Notes: a model not told the origin generated them from the letters alone. 64,000 bases of DNA from Bacteroides sp. GM023 (GCF_014750685.1 NZ_JAAXGE010000001.1:62001-126000); one strand, 5' to 3'; counted from the stretch's first letter, positions 18,639 through 28,309 are shown. Numbers and translations are program-made.

Positions 18639-19319
18639 CTAGAGTGTAATTCCGAATACAAAATAAACCTGTTCCGCGTAAGGATTGGCTATCAGCTTTC
18701 CGAATATGGGCAAAGAGAAACTGGATGTTATTTTGATTTCTTTCGTTGCGGATAGTCCGACGTTGACTACATTGAATTTATCAGAGTAGAAGCTCTCCCA
18801 AGGGGTAAATCCAGCCTCGATACTCAAATCTACCTCTTTTACACTGAACGGATAGCTCAGTTCGCAGTAACTGGACCAGGCGCGTTTCCCGTTTTCCCGG
18901 TAGTCATTTCCGGCAAATGTAGTGTACCAGCTTACTGATAACGGGAATTTCTCGCTTAACATATATCCGGCACCTACTTCAAAAGTATGTCCGGTGGAGT
19001 GTGAGTTGTAATTGAAATATTTGAAAGGTTCATCCTCTGTTTGGGTAAAATAGTTGTTGGCGTAAAGAGTCAGGTTTTTATAGGCATATTCCAATGAAAG
19101 GTCTATTTCATTATTCTTTTCACGAAATTCGGTAGAGCCCCATGCATAAACGGTCAGTCCTTTCCAGTTGAGGCCGAGTGAAGGTTGCACATTTGCATTA
19201 CCACTGTCTATACCACGCCAAATATAGCTGCTGACAAAGTCCGCATTTACAAAAACTTCTTGTGCCTGTGCAAAGGCTGTGCAAAATAGGAGGGCAATAA
19301 GTACAATATGTTTTTTCAT
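18639..19319 (-). CDS. TorF-like putative outer membrane protein
   Basis: A protein of 226 residues has a clear signal peptide cleaved after FAQAQ. The mature part begins VFVNADFVSSYIWRGID, the N-terminal pattern of the TorF/Gcw_chp family of small putative porins, followed by alternating beta-strands. The chain ends IGITL rather than Phe. The role is unknown. It precedes the fucosidase gene by 43 bp, so it could be in the same transcript. Confidence 0.55.
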   Translation of the reverse strand: MKKHIVLIALLFCTAFAQAQEVFVNADFVSSYIWRGIDSGNANVQPSLGLNWKGLTVYAWGSTEFREKNNEIDLSLEYAYKNLTLYANNYFTQTEDEPFKYFNYNSHSTGHTFEVGAGYMLSEKFPLSVSWYTTFAGNDYRENGKRAWSSYCELSYPFSVKEVDLSIEAGFTPWESFYSDKFNVVNVGLSATKEIKITSSFSLPIFGKLIANPYAEQVYFVFGITL

Positions 19320-19390
19320 TTTATCGGTTGTATCTTTTCATTTTCAGGGGGTAAAGATAATCAATATATGGATAAATATTGGCAGGTAGG

Positions 19391-19425
19391 GTAAAAAAAG
19401 AAAACGGCTGCGTTGTGCAGCCGTT
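19391..19425 (-). terminator. Intrinsic terminator of the TonB receptor operon
   Basis: A 9-bp stem AACGGCTGC/GCAGCCGTT (19403-19411 with 19417-19425) is followed on the minus strand by a T-rich run, about 30 bp after the receptor stop codon. Confidence 0.88.
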
Positions 19426-19455
19426 CCTTAATCAATTGTAAATCTTACTAGTTAT

Positions 19456-22305
19456 TTAGAAAGTGACATCCATTTTCAGTACGAAAGTACGTGGAGCGGC
19501 AACTGCCATCGGGCGGTAGCTGTATTCCTTGTTCAACAGGTTGTTCACCATAAACTGGAATGCTACTTCTTTGGTTGCTTTCACTCCGAAACGCAGGTCA
19601 ACAGTGGCATAGTCCGTATTATGTTTTTTCCAGTAAGTAGCCAGTGTTTCGCCTTTTGAATAACCGAAGAGAATACCGCGTACATAATCCATCAGGTCAT
19701 TTTGCTGCTTATCGCGTTCGTCCATCATCAGATAGTCTACTGCGAGAATTTTGCTCTTCCATGCTACGTTGGCACCTACGTTGATACGTTTCCACTGGAA
19801 GTCTACCGTGGCTTTGAAACTATGTTTCGGGCGATACTTCAGATACTTTCCGGTATTTGATTTCTCTTTCATCTGCAATGGATCGGTGTAAAGACCTTCT
19901 ACGGCATTGCGTTTCTGATAATCTGCGTCACGGGGTTCGGTGTATACATATCCTAAGTTATAGAACAGCTTCGTATTCTTATTGAAGTTATACACACCGT
20001 TTGTGGAGATTTCAACTCCGTAGATTTGCGCTTTCGATACGTTGTGGAATTGAGCGCCGATACCAAAACCTTTGCCGTCTGACAACATTTGGATAGCATC
20101 ACCGATGCTGTTAATCATCGTATAATTAGCATTGTTGAACAATCCGAACTGGAATTCAACCATGTCTTTATATTGTGTATAGAATCCGGCAACGTCTACA
20201 AATCCCTGGAAGTTACCGATTTTATATCCTTGTTTGAATCCTAATTCAGCATTAAATCCTTTTTCCGGTTTGATGTCCAGGTTCGGATAGACGCCGACTC
20301 CGCCAATATCCTTACGTAGATATTTCTCATTGATAGACGGGTTGCGGTAACCTTGTCCGAAGCTGGCACGGATAAAGCTGTAATCAGCCAACTGATAGTT
20401 TAATCCGGCACGGAATACGGGACGGAAAGGAACTTTTGTTCCGAATATTTTGGTTTCTGCTTCACGGTGGTGATTGTTTACACGGTAATATTCGGCACGT
20501 ACACCGGCGGATACACTCAGTCGGTCCCAAAAGCGTTGGTCATACTGGAAGAAAGCGGCGATGTTGTCACTTTTGTATACTTCGTCCATGATGGCAGAAT
20601 CATAACGGATATGCTCAAAAGTAGCTCCGGTTGTGATTTGTGCGCCACAGTCCCATTTTTTGTTGAACTGGTAGTCGAGATAATAGTCGAAGTTCTTATC
20701 GGTTTGAGTTTTCGGATTGTTACGTGAAGGATTGATGACATTGGATAACCAGGGAACAAGGTCGCCCGGTAATTTTCCATCCTGTACTAACTTGTCCAAA
20801 TCACTAGGCAATCCATTATCCATAGCCCATGAGATAAGGTCACAATAATCGGCGGTTGTTGCATTCGGGAAGATATTACCTAATGAAGTAAATACTCCGT
20901 TCATAGCATCATCCAGATTTCCGTTAATCAATCCTGAGCCAATGCCGACTAATGCCGGGTAGAGTGAACTATAATCACCACCTGCAATATTCTGTATGGT
21001 TTGGGCGTCTGTTCCCATATTTCCAAGAATATCGGTAATAGATGCTCCTTCGGTTGGGCGTACGATATTGTCAGAGCTATAATAGAAACGGCCTTTAATT
21101 TTGTGTGATGTACCGTTTTCGGGATTTACATAGTTGATGAACGGGTCGATATGGAAGTTATTTTCTTCACGTCCCATGTTGGTGAAAGGAGATGGCTTGT
21201 ACACTTCTGTCGGTGAACGCCAAATGAAGAAGTCACCATACTGGTTGGAAAGGAAGTCTACATTGAAACCATAGTTCAACAGTTTCATTCCCATATCCGG
21301 CTGGTGGTAAGTTAAGCTACCGCCCATGCGGAAACGTTTGTTGTATCCTTGTTCACGGTATCCTTCGTCTGTGAAAAGATTAATACCTCCACTGACATCG
21401 AAATTACCAATACGGCGGGAGTGAGAGAGGTCGAATCCTTCGTAAATCGGATTTCGTACACCGCTAAGAAGACTTCCGCGTAAAATCGGTTTTACTGCAT
21501 ACTTGTCGTCTTTCCAAAAGCTCTTGTCACTCCATTGATATTCATCATTTTCTGCATCTCCATATACACCGACATAGGCACTGAATCGTGTTTTCGGTGT
21601 CAATCCCGGACGTGCGGTACGGATGTTGATGATACCATTCAAAGCTGATGAGCCATATAATACGGAAGAAGCTCCTTTAATCACTTCCACCTGTTCTACA
21701 TTTTCCAAAGGAACAGTGTTCCAGTTGATTTCTCCTGTTTTAGGATTCAGTGTACTCATTCCGTCTACAAGAATCTGACTGCGTGCACCTACTCCGTAAG
21801 TCCATCCGCTACCGCCACGCATAGAAGGTTGTTTGTCTACAATGTCTACACCGGGTAGGGTGCGGAGAGTAGAAGAAATGTCTGTTGGCGCTTGGCGTGC
21901 AATATCTCCCGATTTAACAACGTCCATGGAAACAGTGACGTCGCTTAGTTTCTGTTCGAAACGACCTGCACTAATTACAACTTCTTCCAGTAACTTAGTG
22001 CTTTCCTTCATGTAAACATCTTTGGTTACTACTTCACGCTTGTTAATAACGATTGGCATCAATACGTCATCATAGCCTACGTAGCTGAATACGAGGTCAA
22101 CTCCGCCTTCGGGCAGTTTGATTTCGTATTCTCCGTTGATGTTGGATACTACTCCCTGGTTACCGTGAAGCTTATACGTAACTGCTGCACCTACCAATGG
22201 TTCATTGGTTTTTGCATCATATATATGTCCTTTCAAGGTTTGGGCAAAACTTGCTCCAAAGCTGGTAAGGCATAAAAGTAAAGTTAGAATATATATTTTC
22301 TTCAT
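19456..22305 (-). CDS. TonB-dependent receptor with carboxypeptidase-like N-terminal domain
   Basis: The 949-residue outer membrane receptor has a signal peptide (1-21), a carboxypeptidase-regulatory-like domain (about 22-105, TLKGHIYDAKTNEPLVGA), a TonB-box-like EEVVISAG, a plug (about 115-230, VEVIKGASSVLYGSSALNG), and a 22-strand-type barrel ending in Phe. It imports a substrate using the TonB-ExbBD system. No SusD partner is present; instead two paralogous lipoproteins precede it in the operon. That makes it unlike a SusC glycan importer and leaves metal, cofactor or peptide uptake possible. The cargo is unresolved. Confidence 0.9.
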   Translation of the reverse strand: MKKIYILTLLLCLTSFGASFAQTLKGHIYDAKTNEPLVGAAVTYKLHGNQGVVSNINGEYEIKLPEGGVDLVFSYVGYDDVLMPIVINKREVVTKDVYMKESTKLLEEVVISAGRFEQKLSDVTVSMDVVKSGDIARQAPTDISSTLRTLPGVDIVDKQPSMRGGSGWTYGVGARSQILVDGMSTLNPKTGEINWNTVPLENVEQVEVIKGASSVLYGSSALNGIINIRTARPGLTPKTRFSAYVGVYGDAENDEYQWSDKSFWKDDKYAVKPILRGSLLSGVRNPIYEGFDLSHSRRIGNFDVSGGINLFTDEGYREQGYNKRFRMGGSLTYHQPDMGMKLLNYGFNVDFLSNQYGDFFIWRSPTEVYKPSPFTNMGREENNFHIDPFINYVNPENGTSHKIKGRFYYSSDNIVRPTEGASITDILGNMGTDAQTIQNIAGGDYSSLYPALVGIGSGLINGNLDDAMNGVFTSLGNIFPNATTADYCDLISWAMDNGLPSDLDKLVQDGKLPGDLVPWLSNVINPSRNNPKTQTDKNFDYYLDYQFNKKWDCGAQITTGATFEHIRYDSAIMDEVYKSDNIAAFFQYDQRFWDRLSVSAGVRAEYYRVNNHHREAETKIFGTKVPFRPVFRAGLNYQLADYSFIRASFGQGYRNPSINEKYLRKDIGGVGVYPNLDIKPEKGFNAELGFKQGYKIGNFQGFVDVAGFYTQYKDMVEFQFGLFNNANYTMINSIGDAIQMLSDGKGFGIGAQFHNVSKAQIYGVEISTNGVYNFNKNTKLFYNLGYVYTEPRDADYQKRNAVEGLYTDPLQMKEKSNTGKYLKYRPKHSFKATVDFQWKRINVGANVAWKSKILAVDYLMMDERDKQQNDLMDYVRGILFGYSKGETLATYWKKHNTDYATVDLRFGVKATKEVAFQFMVNNLLNKEYSYRPMAVAAPRTFVLKMDVTF

Positions 22306-22319
22306 TGTTTCTTGTTTTT

Positions 22320-23705
22320 TTATTTAATATCACTGACTTTGAGATCTAAGCCAATATTTAGTGTCTTGATAACTGGCCAAGCCTTGACTATTGGTTTTAC
22401 ATATCCTGTGACTAATAGTTCTCCAAAAGTTGGAATAGCTTCTAGCGTTGGTATCATTCCTGATAAAAGATTGATAAACGGAGTCAATACAGCTTTATCC
22501 ACATAGATGTGAGTGTGTCCATTAGCATTATCCAAATGCATAGGGATACCATTTTTTATCCAAGTGAAGATGGTTTGAAAGTCATTTTTATCCATTTCAG
22601 CTATTATGGATAACAATGAATTATCTAGCTGTTTATTGATAGTTACAAGAATAGTTTGTAATTGGGCAGGGTTTGATTTTAATAGAGCGTCCGTAAGAGT
22701 TGCTATTAAATTATAGTCAACATTTTTACCTTTATCTTGCATTGCTTTTACAATGATGGCAGGGAGATTCAGTTTAACATAAAAAAGTCCGTTTTGGGAA
22801 TACCAGTATACTAATCCTCGAGGAGAAGAAGTATAAGTACGACCTGTTGTTACGCTTTCTATATCAGCAGCACTAAAACCACCTCCATATTCAACAGGAA
22901 AGAACAACTTCATTGAAATAAACTGCATCAATTTACTCATCGAATCTTGATTGTCCATGTCTATTTCACTGAATTTTTGTTCTCCTATTTGCATTTCATC
23001 TGTAGTATAATCAGCAATAATATTTCCATCCGGTGAAAGAGTAACAGTTTGTAGTAGTTGTGGAACTAAATATCCTCCAAAACCTTTTATGACATCCGAA
23101 ACTGTGGCATATAAAAAGAGAGCCTCATCTTCCTGTAAATCAATATCCATGTCTGTATGGAGTGCGGTTATAGATAATTTATTCTCAGCTTCACCCCATT
23201 CGTACAAATTAGTTTCCTTATTAAGTACAGGGTCTTTTCTCTTACCATATTCTAAATCACTCATTCGGTATGAATGTCCCCATTGAGTACTATTGCCCAT
23301 TTTTATTTCAGTTAGATTTATTTCTAACTTACCTTTTTCTACATAACCTTCATAATTAAAAGTAGTTTCTGTATTTGAACCAACTCCATTACCTTTGAAA
23401 GAGTAGCTATTTGCATTTCCTATGAGTGTAATTGCTGTAAGTTTTAAAGCTTCTTCTCCTGGGATAATGTCATAAAGAGTTATATTACCAGTTTCTCCTT
23501 TTACTGTACTGAAATCTACAGACTTTCCAATCATTTCTTCACCATTATAAGTCAGTAACAAATTGGAATTGGTATTTGAAAATTTATTGGAGTAATTGGC
23601 TGTTACATCCACAGGATTCGGTCCTGGATAGTCTTCACTACATGAGGTCAGCATTCCTGTGATACATCCTAAAAAGCTTATTAGAACGATAGATATTTTT
23701 TTCAT
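22320..23705 (-). CDS. DUF4925-like lipoprotein, copy 2
   Basis: This 461-residue lipoprotein has a signal ending MLTSC followed by SED, acidic residues that fit the Bacteroides surface-export signal. The N-terminal about 150 residues look like a calycin-like beta domain, and the C-terminal half is helical. It is a paralogue of the next upstream gene: shared elements are the YNGEEMIGK/YSGEKLIGK strand, the LLTIL-type helices and an HTHIY motif (His397-Thr-His399) close to a GIP turn. I assign DUF4925 from memory of this architecture, with moderate certainty. It lies 14 bp upstream of the receptor gene. Confidence 0.6.
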   Translation of the reverse strand: MKKISIVLISFLGCITGMLTSCSEDYPGPNPVDVTANYSNKFSNTNSNLLLTYNGEEMIGKSVDFSTVKGETGNITLYDIIPGEEALKLTAITLIGNANSYSFKGNGVGSNTETTFNYEGYVEKGKLEINLTEIKMGNSTQWGHSYRMSDLEYGKRKDPVLNKETNLYEWGEAENKLSITALHTDMDIDLQEDEALFLYATVSDVIKGFGGYLVPQLLQTVTLSPDGNIIADYTTDEMQIGEQKFSEIDMDNQDSMSKLMQFISMKLFFPVEYGGGFSAADIESVTTGRTYTSSPRGLVYWYSQNGLFYVKLNLPAIIVKAMQDKGKNVDYNLIATLTDALLKSNPAQLQTILVTINKQLDNSLLSIIAEMDKNDFQTIFTWIKNGIPMHLDNANGHTHIYVDKAVLTPFINLLSGMIPTLEAIPTFGELLVTGYVKPIVKAWPVIKTLNIGLDLKVSDIK

Positions 23706-23729
23706 ATTGTTTTCGTTTTGGAATATTAA

Positions 23730-24959
23730 TTAGTCTGAAATGAAATCGAAACCTAGGTCGAACTCTTCGACTAGTGGCCATTCTTTAGTCATACCTGTTA
23801 ATAATTGGGTTATAAAACTACCCATTCCCATTGGGTTGGCTTCTTCTATTAGGGGACTAAGAGCAGGTAGTAATTCGATGATTGGGGTTAGGGCTTCTCT
23901 ATTTAAATAAATATGTGTATGCTTATCATCTGTGGTTGCTATTGTTAATGGAATGCCATCCTTTATCCAAGAGAAAAATGTATTGAATTTGGCGTCGTCC
24001 ATATTAGTAATGATAGATAATATATCATTTTGCAAAACAGAGTTCAAAGTCATCAGTATACTTTTTAATTTATTGGGGGCTGACTTTAAGATGGCCTCTG
24101 TTATTCCTGCAATAAGGCTTTCGTCAATCTCTGTATCGCTATCTTTTGTTATTTGAGATATGATGGATGCTACATTTAGTTTAATGTAGAAGTTTTCTTT
24201 TCCTTTACACCAAAAAGCGATATTTTCAGGCGAAGGGGTATATGTACGTTTATCGACTAGTGATTGTATATAACTAGCATTTACCCCGATTCCTATAATC
24301 TTGAGCCAGTTTTCAATAACTAATTCTTCAGAAGAATATGTTGCATAAATATTTCCATCATTTTTCAATTGAATATCATTCAATATTTGAGGTAAAATAA
24401 GTCCTAATGCAGCTTGCGCTATTGAGCCTATTGTTTTAGATATAGGATTACTTGGTGCGTCAGGACTCATTTTTACGTAGGAATAGGCTGCATTAATCTT
24501 TTGTTGGGTGTTATATTCCGCAAATTTATAGCTTTTTGCAATATTATTGGCATTTGCCATCACCACATTCATATCCAACTTCATTGTTTTTGGAGTAATG
24601 CTACCATTGTATTTCACCGTAGCACCTCCCATCGTGATATTCGTTCCGCTGAAAGTATAACACCCTTTCTCTTCATTCTCATAAAGTTTGATGTTATTGA
24701 TGGGGGTAGTAGCCTCTCCTGGAACTACATCATTCAGCGTCAACGTTCCCGTCTCACTGTTTTCTGTCTTAAAGCTGACAGTTTTTCCAATTAATTTCTC
24801 TCCACTGTAGGTTAGGTCTAACGTGTATGGCTTAATATACGAGCCATATTCCTGGCTGATTTCTCCCGGCCAAAATAACTTGTCATTGTAAGTCTCTTCA
24901 CATGATGTAAAGAAAAAGGCAATACAAGCTACACAGAATAGTTCTTTTAAATTTCTCAT
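23730..24959 (-). CDS. DUF4925-like lipoprotein, copy 1
   Basis: The 409-residue product begins MRNLKELF with a lipobox FFTSC followed by EE, again compatible with surface export. It has the same two-part layout as its downstream paralogue, with an HTHIY motif at His347-Thr-His349 and the GIPL turn before it. I placed the start at 24959 because that ATG begins the signal peptide; an in-frame extension of 14 codons lacks support. It is the first gene of the three-gene receptor operon. A weak promoter (GAACTTTG with CTTG 20 bp upstream on the minus strand, 24999-25030) is possible. Confidence 0.6.
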   Translation of the reverse strand: MRNLKELFCVACIAFFFTSCEETYNDKLFWPGEISQEYGSYIKPYTLDLTYSGEKLIGKTVSFKTENSETGTLTLNDVVPGEATTPINNIKLYENEEKGCYTFSGTNITMGGATVKYNGSITPKTMKLDMNVVMANANNIAKSYKFAEYNTQQKINAAYSYVKMSPDAPSNPISKTIGSIAQAALGLILPQILNDIQLKNDGNIYATYSSEELVIENWLKIIGIGVNASYIQSLVDKRTYTPSPENIAFWCKGKENFYIKLNVASIISQITKDSDTEIDESLIAGITEAILKSAPNKLKSILMTLNSVLQNDILSIITNMDDAKFNTFFSWIKDGIPLTIATTDDKHTHIYLNREALTPIIELLPALSPLIEEANPMGMGSFITQLLTGMTKEWPLVEEFDLGFDFISD

Positions 24960-25307
24960 TTTGCTTCTTGTTTTTATTGCATATTTAATAAAACTTTGCA
25001 AAGTTCGGCTAACAATCCTTTATTAACAAGGTCTATTTTTCTACAATGATGTTCTCTTTTTAAGTATTATGAGTTGAATGGTGAATAAAGTGCAATTATT
25101 AGTGTTCTATTTTTAATATGAATTGTTCTTCTTTTAAGAATAGCTATAAGTGAAAAGAAAGAAAAAATAGAAAAAAACGAACGACTTATTGAATGTGTAA
25201 TGATATGATAAGCCGTTCGTCTTTTTCTTCAATAAATATATTTGTAAATATAAGAAGATAAGTCCGTAGGAATATTGGGAAAAGTAGAATATGAAGAAGT
25301 GAGCGGA
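24960..25307. other. AT-rich intergenic region upstream of the receptor operon
   Basis: This gap is 348 bp and strongly AT-rich. It holds the terminator of the ACT-domain gene (25171-25220) and a weak promoter-like element near 24999-25030. I see no riboswitch-like conserved core, in particular no cobalamin box, and no coding frame. Confidence 0.5.
25171..25220 (-). terminator. Intrinsic terminator after the ACT-domain gene
   Basis: A 14-bp stem with two mismatches (25177-25190 with 25207-25220, ACGAACG/CGTTCGT at the base) is flanked by an A-run on the left, which reads as a T-run on the minus strand. Confidence 0.75.
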
Positions 25308-25706
25308 CTACTTTTGTAGTTCGTGAATAGCTGCTAATGCCAGTTCAGCTTTATCTTCAGGCACAAAGATATGATCGTGATAATATGCTGCGACAACATT
25401 GGCACTAATTTCTTTTTCTGCCAGTTTTGCGGAGAATGCCGCTGTTAACCCCACTGCATCCAGGCTGGAATGAACGTTTAGAGTAATCAATCTGTAGACA
25501 GATTCATACTTTATATTATTGTCGATGGCTTGCTGTTCCGTTATAATAAATGTTGCACCCTCTTTTTCCTGGAAAAAGCCTGTTGGATTCAGGTGCTTCA
25601 TACTATTCCAGTCGAATTCCGGGAAAGTGCAAAAAACAAAGTTGCGTTCATCCAGTGCCGGAGCTATATTAGACAATAATGCCTTCAAATCTTTAATACC
25701 TGCCAT
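25308..25706 (-). CDS. ACT-domain protein (COG3602 type)
   Basis: This is a cytoplasmic protein of 132 residues built of two ACT-like halves. The first carries FVFCTFPEFDW, and the second has YRLITLNVHSSLDAVGLTAAFSAKLAEK, a normal ACT ligand-binding pattern. ACT domains bind amino acids and regulate enzymes; the ligand is unknown here. A TATCTTTG -7 element on the minus strand (25740-25733) lies about 27 bp before the start codon. It is a single-gene unit ended by its own terminator. Confidence 0.82.
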   Translation of the reverse strand: MAGIKDLKALLSNIAPALDERNFVFCTFPEFDWNSMKHLNPTGFFQEKEGATFIITEQQAIDNNIKYESVYRLITLNVHSSLDAVGLTAAFSAKLAEKEISANVVAAYYHDHIFVPEDKAELALAAIHELQK

Positions 25707-25939
25707 ATAATTTTTGAATCAAGTGAATGGCGCAAAGATAGTTAATATGCAAATACAAAGCTATTTAGTAGCCTGCCTATTTATATATATACGATAATTC
25801 AAGAGAAATAGAAAACGTTTGTAGCCACAATAAAGCCTATTCACCGATAAGAATCCCCCGTTCATTGATTTTTTTTCCTTTTCTGCTTTCTCTGTCATAC
25901 ATTTGTTATAGAATTGTAACATCGAATAGTCCAAACCCT

Positions 25940-26725
25940 ATGAATATGAACGAAACATTCAATGTTGCCCCCGCACTTTCCACTTTCTCGCCCATTTCTT
26001 TGGAAGAGATGAGTACCATCCGTTTAATGAACCGTACAGATACGAAATATATTGTTTCGCTGCCTGTTTTGATGGATGTACTGCGGCGTGCAAGTCAGTA
26101 TTATCGTGTACAGGAAGTAGAAGGGGAACGGAACATTGCCTATCATACTACCTATCTTGATACACCGGATTACGCCATGTACCTGGCACATCAGAACGGA
26201 AGAGTGATACGTGAAAAGATACGTGTGCGAACTTATGTTGCTTCCGGCCTGACATTCCTTGAAGTGAAAAATAAGAATAATAAAGGGCGCACGGATAAAA
26301 AACGTATCCGGGTGCAGGGAGTCGATTCTTTACATGTGGATGGTGGAGAAGAATTTCTTCGTAATCACGCCTGGTATGAATTATCCGCCTTAGACCTTCT
26401 TTTAGAAAATCATTTCCATCGCATTACATTGGTGAATAAAGCCATGACAGAACGCCTGACCATTGATACAGGTGTACATTTCCATCATCTTCTTACGGGC
26501 ACGGAAGCCAAACTCGACAACCTGGCAATAATAGAACTGAAACGCGACGGAAGAACCTATTCACCTATCAGTGAAATACTGCGCGAACTACATGTACGAC
26601 CTTCGGGAATTAGTAAATACTGCGTAGGAACCGTATTAACGGCAGGCGAGTTGAAATACAATCGCTTCAAACCCAAATTGAGACTCGCACAGAAAATTGC
26701 AAAGCGTAAGATAATGGATATATGA
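25940..26725 (+). CDS. VTC-domain protein, polyphosphate polymerase-like
   Basis: This is a 261-residue single-domain protein of the CYTH/tunnel-metalloenzyme fold. Residues fitting the basic phosphate tunnel are Arg32 and Lys36 in NRTDTKY, REKIRVRTY near residue 100 and EVKNKNNKGRTDKKRIR near 115; an acidic metal ligand is expected in IIELKRDGR. In yeast the homologous Vtc4 domain makes polyphosphate from ATP; bacterial members are less studied and often sit next to DUF4956 genes, as here. The start at 25940 (MNMNETF) is preferred over an upstream extension. It is the first gene of a VTC-DUF4956-DUF2490-lipoprotein run. Confidence 0.85.
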   Translation: MNMNETFNVAPALSTFSPISLEEMSTIRLMNRTDTKYIVSLPVLMDVLRRASQYYRVQEVEGERNIAYHTTYLDTPDYAMYLAHQNGRVIREKIRVRTYVASGLTFLEVKNKNNKGRTDKKRIRVQGVDSLHVDGGEEFLRNHAWYELSALDLLLENHFHRITLVNKAMTERLTIDTGVHFHHLLTGTEAKLDNLAIIELKRDGRTYSPISEILRELHVRPSGISKYCVGTVLTAGELKYNRFKPKLRLAQKIAKRKIMDI

Positions 26726-26823
26726 TGAAGTAGGGGATATATGATAAAAAGATATATGATGAAGTAGGAGATATATAATAAATAGAGGATATATAATAAG
26801 GTAATGAATATATAATATTAAAA
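26717..26823 (+). repeat. Tandem GATATAT-based repeats of about 18 bp in the VTC-DUF4956 gap
   Basis: Units beginning GATATAT or GAATATAT start at 26717, 26736, 26751, 26770, 26788 and 26806, spacing 19, 15, 19, 18 and 18 bp. The first and third share GATATATGATGAAGTAGG. The first unit includes the VTC stop codon. The tract therefore spans the whole untranslated gap before DUF4956. Confidence 0.85.
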
Positions 26824-26832
26824 TTGAATAGT

Positions 26833-27507
26833 ATGTTTGACGAACTTAGTGATATTACATTAATAGAAACGCCATTACTGGATAGTGCGGGCTTTATGGA
26901 ATTGCTGCTGCGATTCTTCTTTAATTTATTGGTCGTATCCTGCATTATCCATCTGTTTTACTATCCTAAAAGTAAACGGCGCGATTATTACTTCACCTTT
27001 ACTCTGATTAGTATCAGCATCTTCCTGATGATTTTCCTCTTGGGAAGTGTCAAGCTGAAAATCGGCTTTGCACTCGGACTATTCGCCATTTTCGGAATAA
27101 TACGTTACCGGACGGAGTCGATGCCTGTACGCGAGATGACCTATCTTTTTGTCATCATTGCCATCTCTGTGATAAATGCCCTTGCCGTAGCTATCAGTCA
27201 TGCCGAATTGCTATGTACCAATCTGCTTTTCATACTAAGCATATGGATTTGCGAAAGTAACCGATGGCTGAAACACATCTCATGTAAACTGATACAGTAT
27301 GACAAGATAGAACTGATAAAACCCGAACGGGAATCGGATTTACTGCGTGACCTTCGCGAACGTACAGGTCTTGACGTACTTCGTGTGGAAGTCGGTCACA
27401 TAGATTTTCTGCGTGACACTGCCATACTAAAAGTCTATTACGAACCTTTGAGAGACGAGGCAAATACGATAGATACCCTAACCCGCCTTCCTAAAGAAAA
27501 TGAATGA
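26833..27507 (+). CDS. DUF4956 membrane protein
   Basis: This 224-residue protein has about four transmembrane helices in its first 150 residues and a cytoplasmic tail. The family motif FGIIRYRTESMPVREMTYLF lies just after the third helix. DUF4956 proteins are found with VTC-domain and CotH/Cthe_2159-like genes in many bacteria and may help move or sense the product. I use the ATG at 26833; a TTG three codons upstream is in frame but weaker. The 3' end overlaps the DUF2490 gene by 8 bp. Confidence 0.85.
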   Translation: MFDELSDITLIETPLLDSAGFMELLLRFFFNLLVVSCIIHLFYYPKSKRRDYYFTFTLISISIFLMIFLLGSVKLKIGFALGLFAIFGIIRYRTESMPVREMTYLFVIIAISVINALAVAISHAELLCTNLLFILSIWICESNRWLKHISCKLIQYDKIELIKPERESDLLRDLRERTGLDVLRVEVGHIDFLRDTAILKVYYEPLRDEANTIDTLTRLPKENE

Positions 27508-28291
27508 GAAAATGAACGACCAGGAAAACAAAAAAAGACAAACCCGCTTCAAAAGAGCAGGAATGTATCTGATGGGCTGCCTGTTATTGCTATGCATGAC
27601 AGAAAATGCCCATGCCCAAAGTGATGATTTCGGCATATGGACCAGTGCGGAAGTAAAGAAAAAACTATTCCCCGGATTCGACGCTTCCTTGGAAGGCGAG
27701 TTCCGTACCAGGGACGGATTGCAGACAGTAGAACGTTGGTCAGGTTCGGCAGGCGTTTCCTATAAAGTGTTCCGTTGGCTGAAAGCATCCGCCGGATATA
27801 CCTTTATTAATTACTATCATCCGATGGAAACAACCAAGAAAGGTAATTACATCCCCGAATACTGGCAAGCCAAGCATCGCGTAAACTTGTCATTGACAGG
27901 AAAAGTAGACTGGCAACGTTTCACCTTTTCTCTTCGTGAGCGATGGCAGTACACCTATCGCCCCAGCCAGTCGGTCGCAAAGCTTGACGGAGACGACGGG
28001 AGCGCAAAGAATGATGAATATATCAGCGGAAAGGGGAAAAATGTACTTCGTTCCCGTATTCAAATAGAATATAATATACGCAAGTGCGCCTTTACCCCGT
28101 ACACTTCGTGCGAACTTTCCCATTCGTTAAATGACAATGCAGCTTTTGAAAAGCTGCGGTGGACATTAGGCACAGAATGGAAACTCAGTAAAAAACACTC
28201 CCTTGATTTTTACTATCTGTATCAGAATAAAGCAGATGATGATGAGGCGAACGGACACGTAGTTGGTGCAGGATATTCGTTTAAGTTTTAA
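27500..28291 (+). CDS. DUF2490 outer membrane beta-barrel-like protein
   Basis: This is a 263-residue protein with a long basic N-terminus, a hydrophobic segment (about 22-35) and cleavage after AHAQ. The mature part is strand-rich with alternating aromatic residues (GEFRTRDGLQTVERWSG, KHRVNLSLTG, LRERWQYTYR) and ends in Phe, all typical of DUF2490. It probably forms a small outer membrane barrel. The ATG lies within the last codons of the DUF4956 gene, so translation is likely coupled. Confidence 0.8.
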   Translation: MNEKMNDQENKKRQTRFKRAGMYLMGCLLLLCMTENAHAQSDDFGIWTSAEVKKKLFPGFDASLEGEFRTRDGLQTVERWSGSAGVSYKVFRWLKASAGYTFINYYHPMETTKKGNYIPEYWQAKHRVNLSLTGKVDWQRFTFSLRERWQYTYRPSQSVAKLDGDDGSAKNDEYISGKGKNVLRSRIQIEYNIRKCAFTPYTSCELSHSLNDNAAFEKLRWTLGTEWKLSKKHSLDFYYLYQNKADDDEANGHVVGAGYSFKF

Positions 28292-28309
28292 TATATAAAG
28301 CGGAAAGTT

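Noticed and set aside
24960..25307. A cobalamin or other riboswitch before the TonB receptor operon
   Set aside because: The region is AT-rich, and I could not find a conserved riboswitch core or a matching stem set.
26667..26945. A minus-strand Ser/Tyr/Ile-rich small protein
   Set aside because: It is made by the AT-rich repeat tract and overlaps two plus-strand genes.
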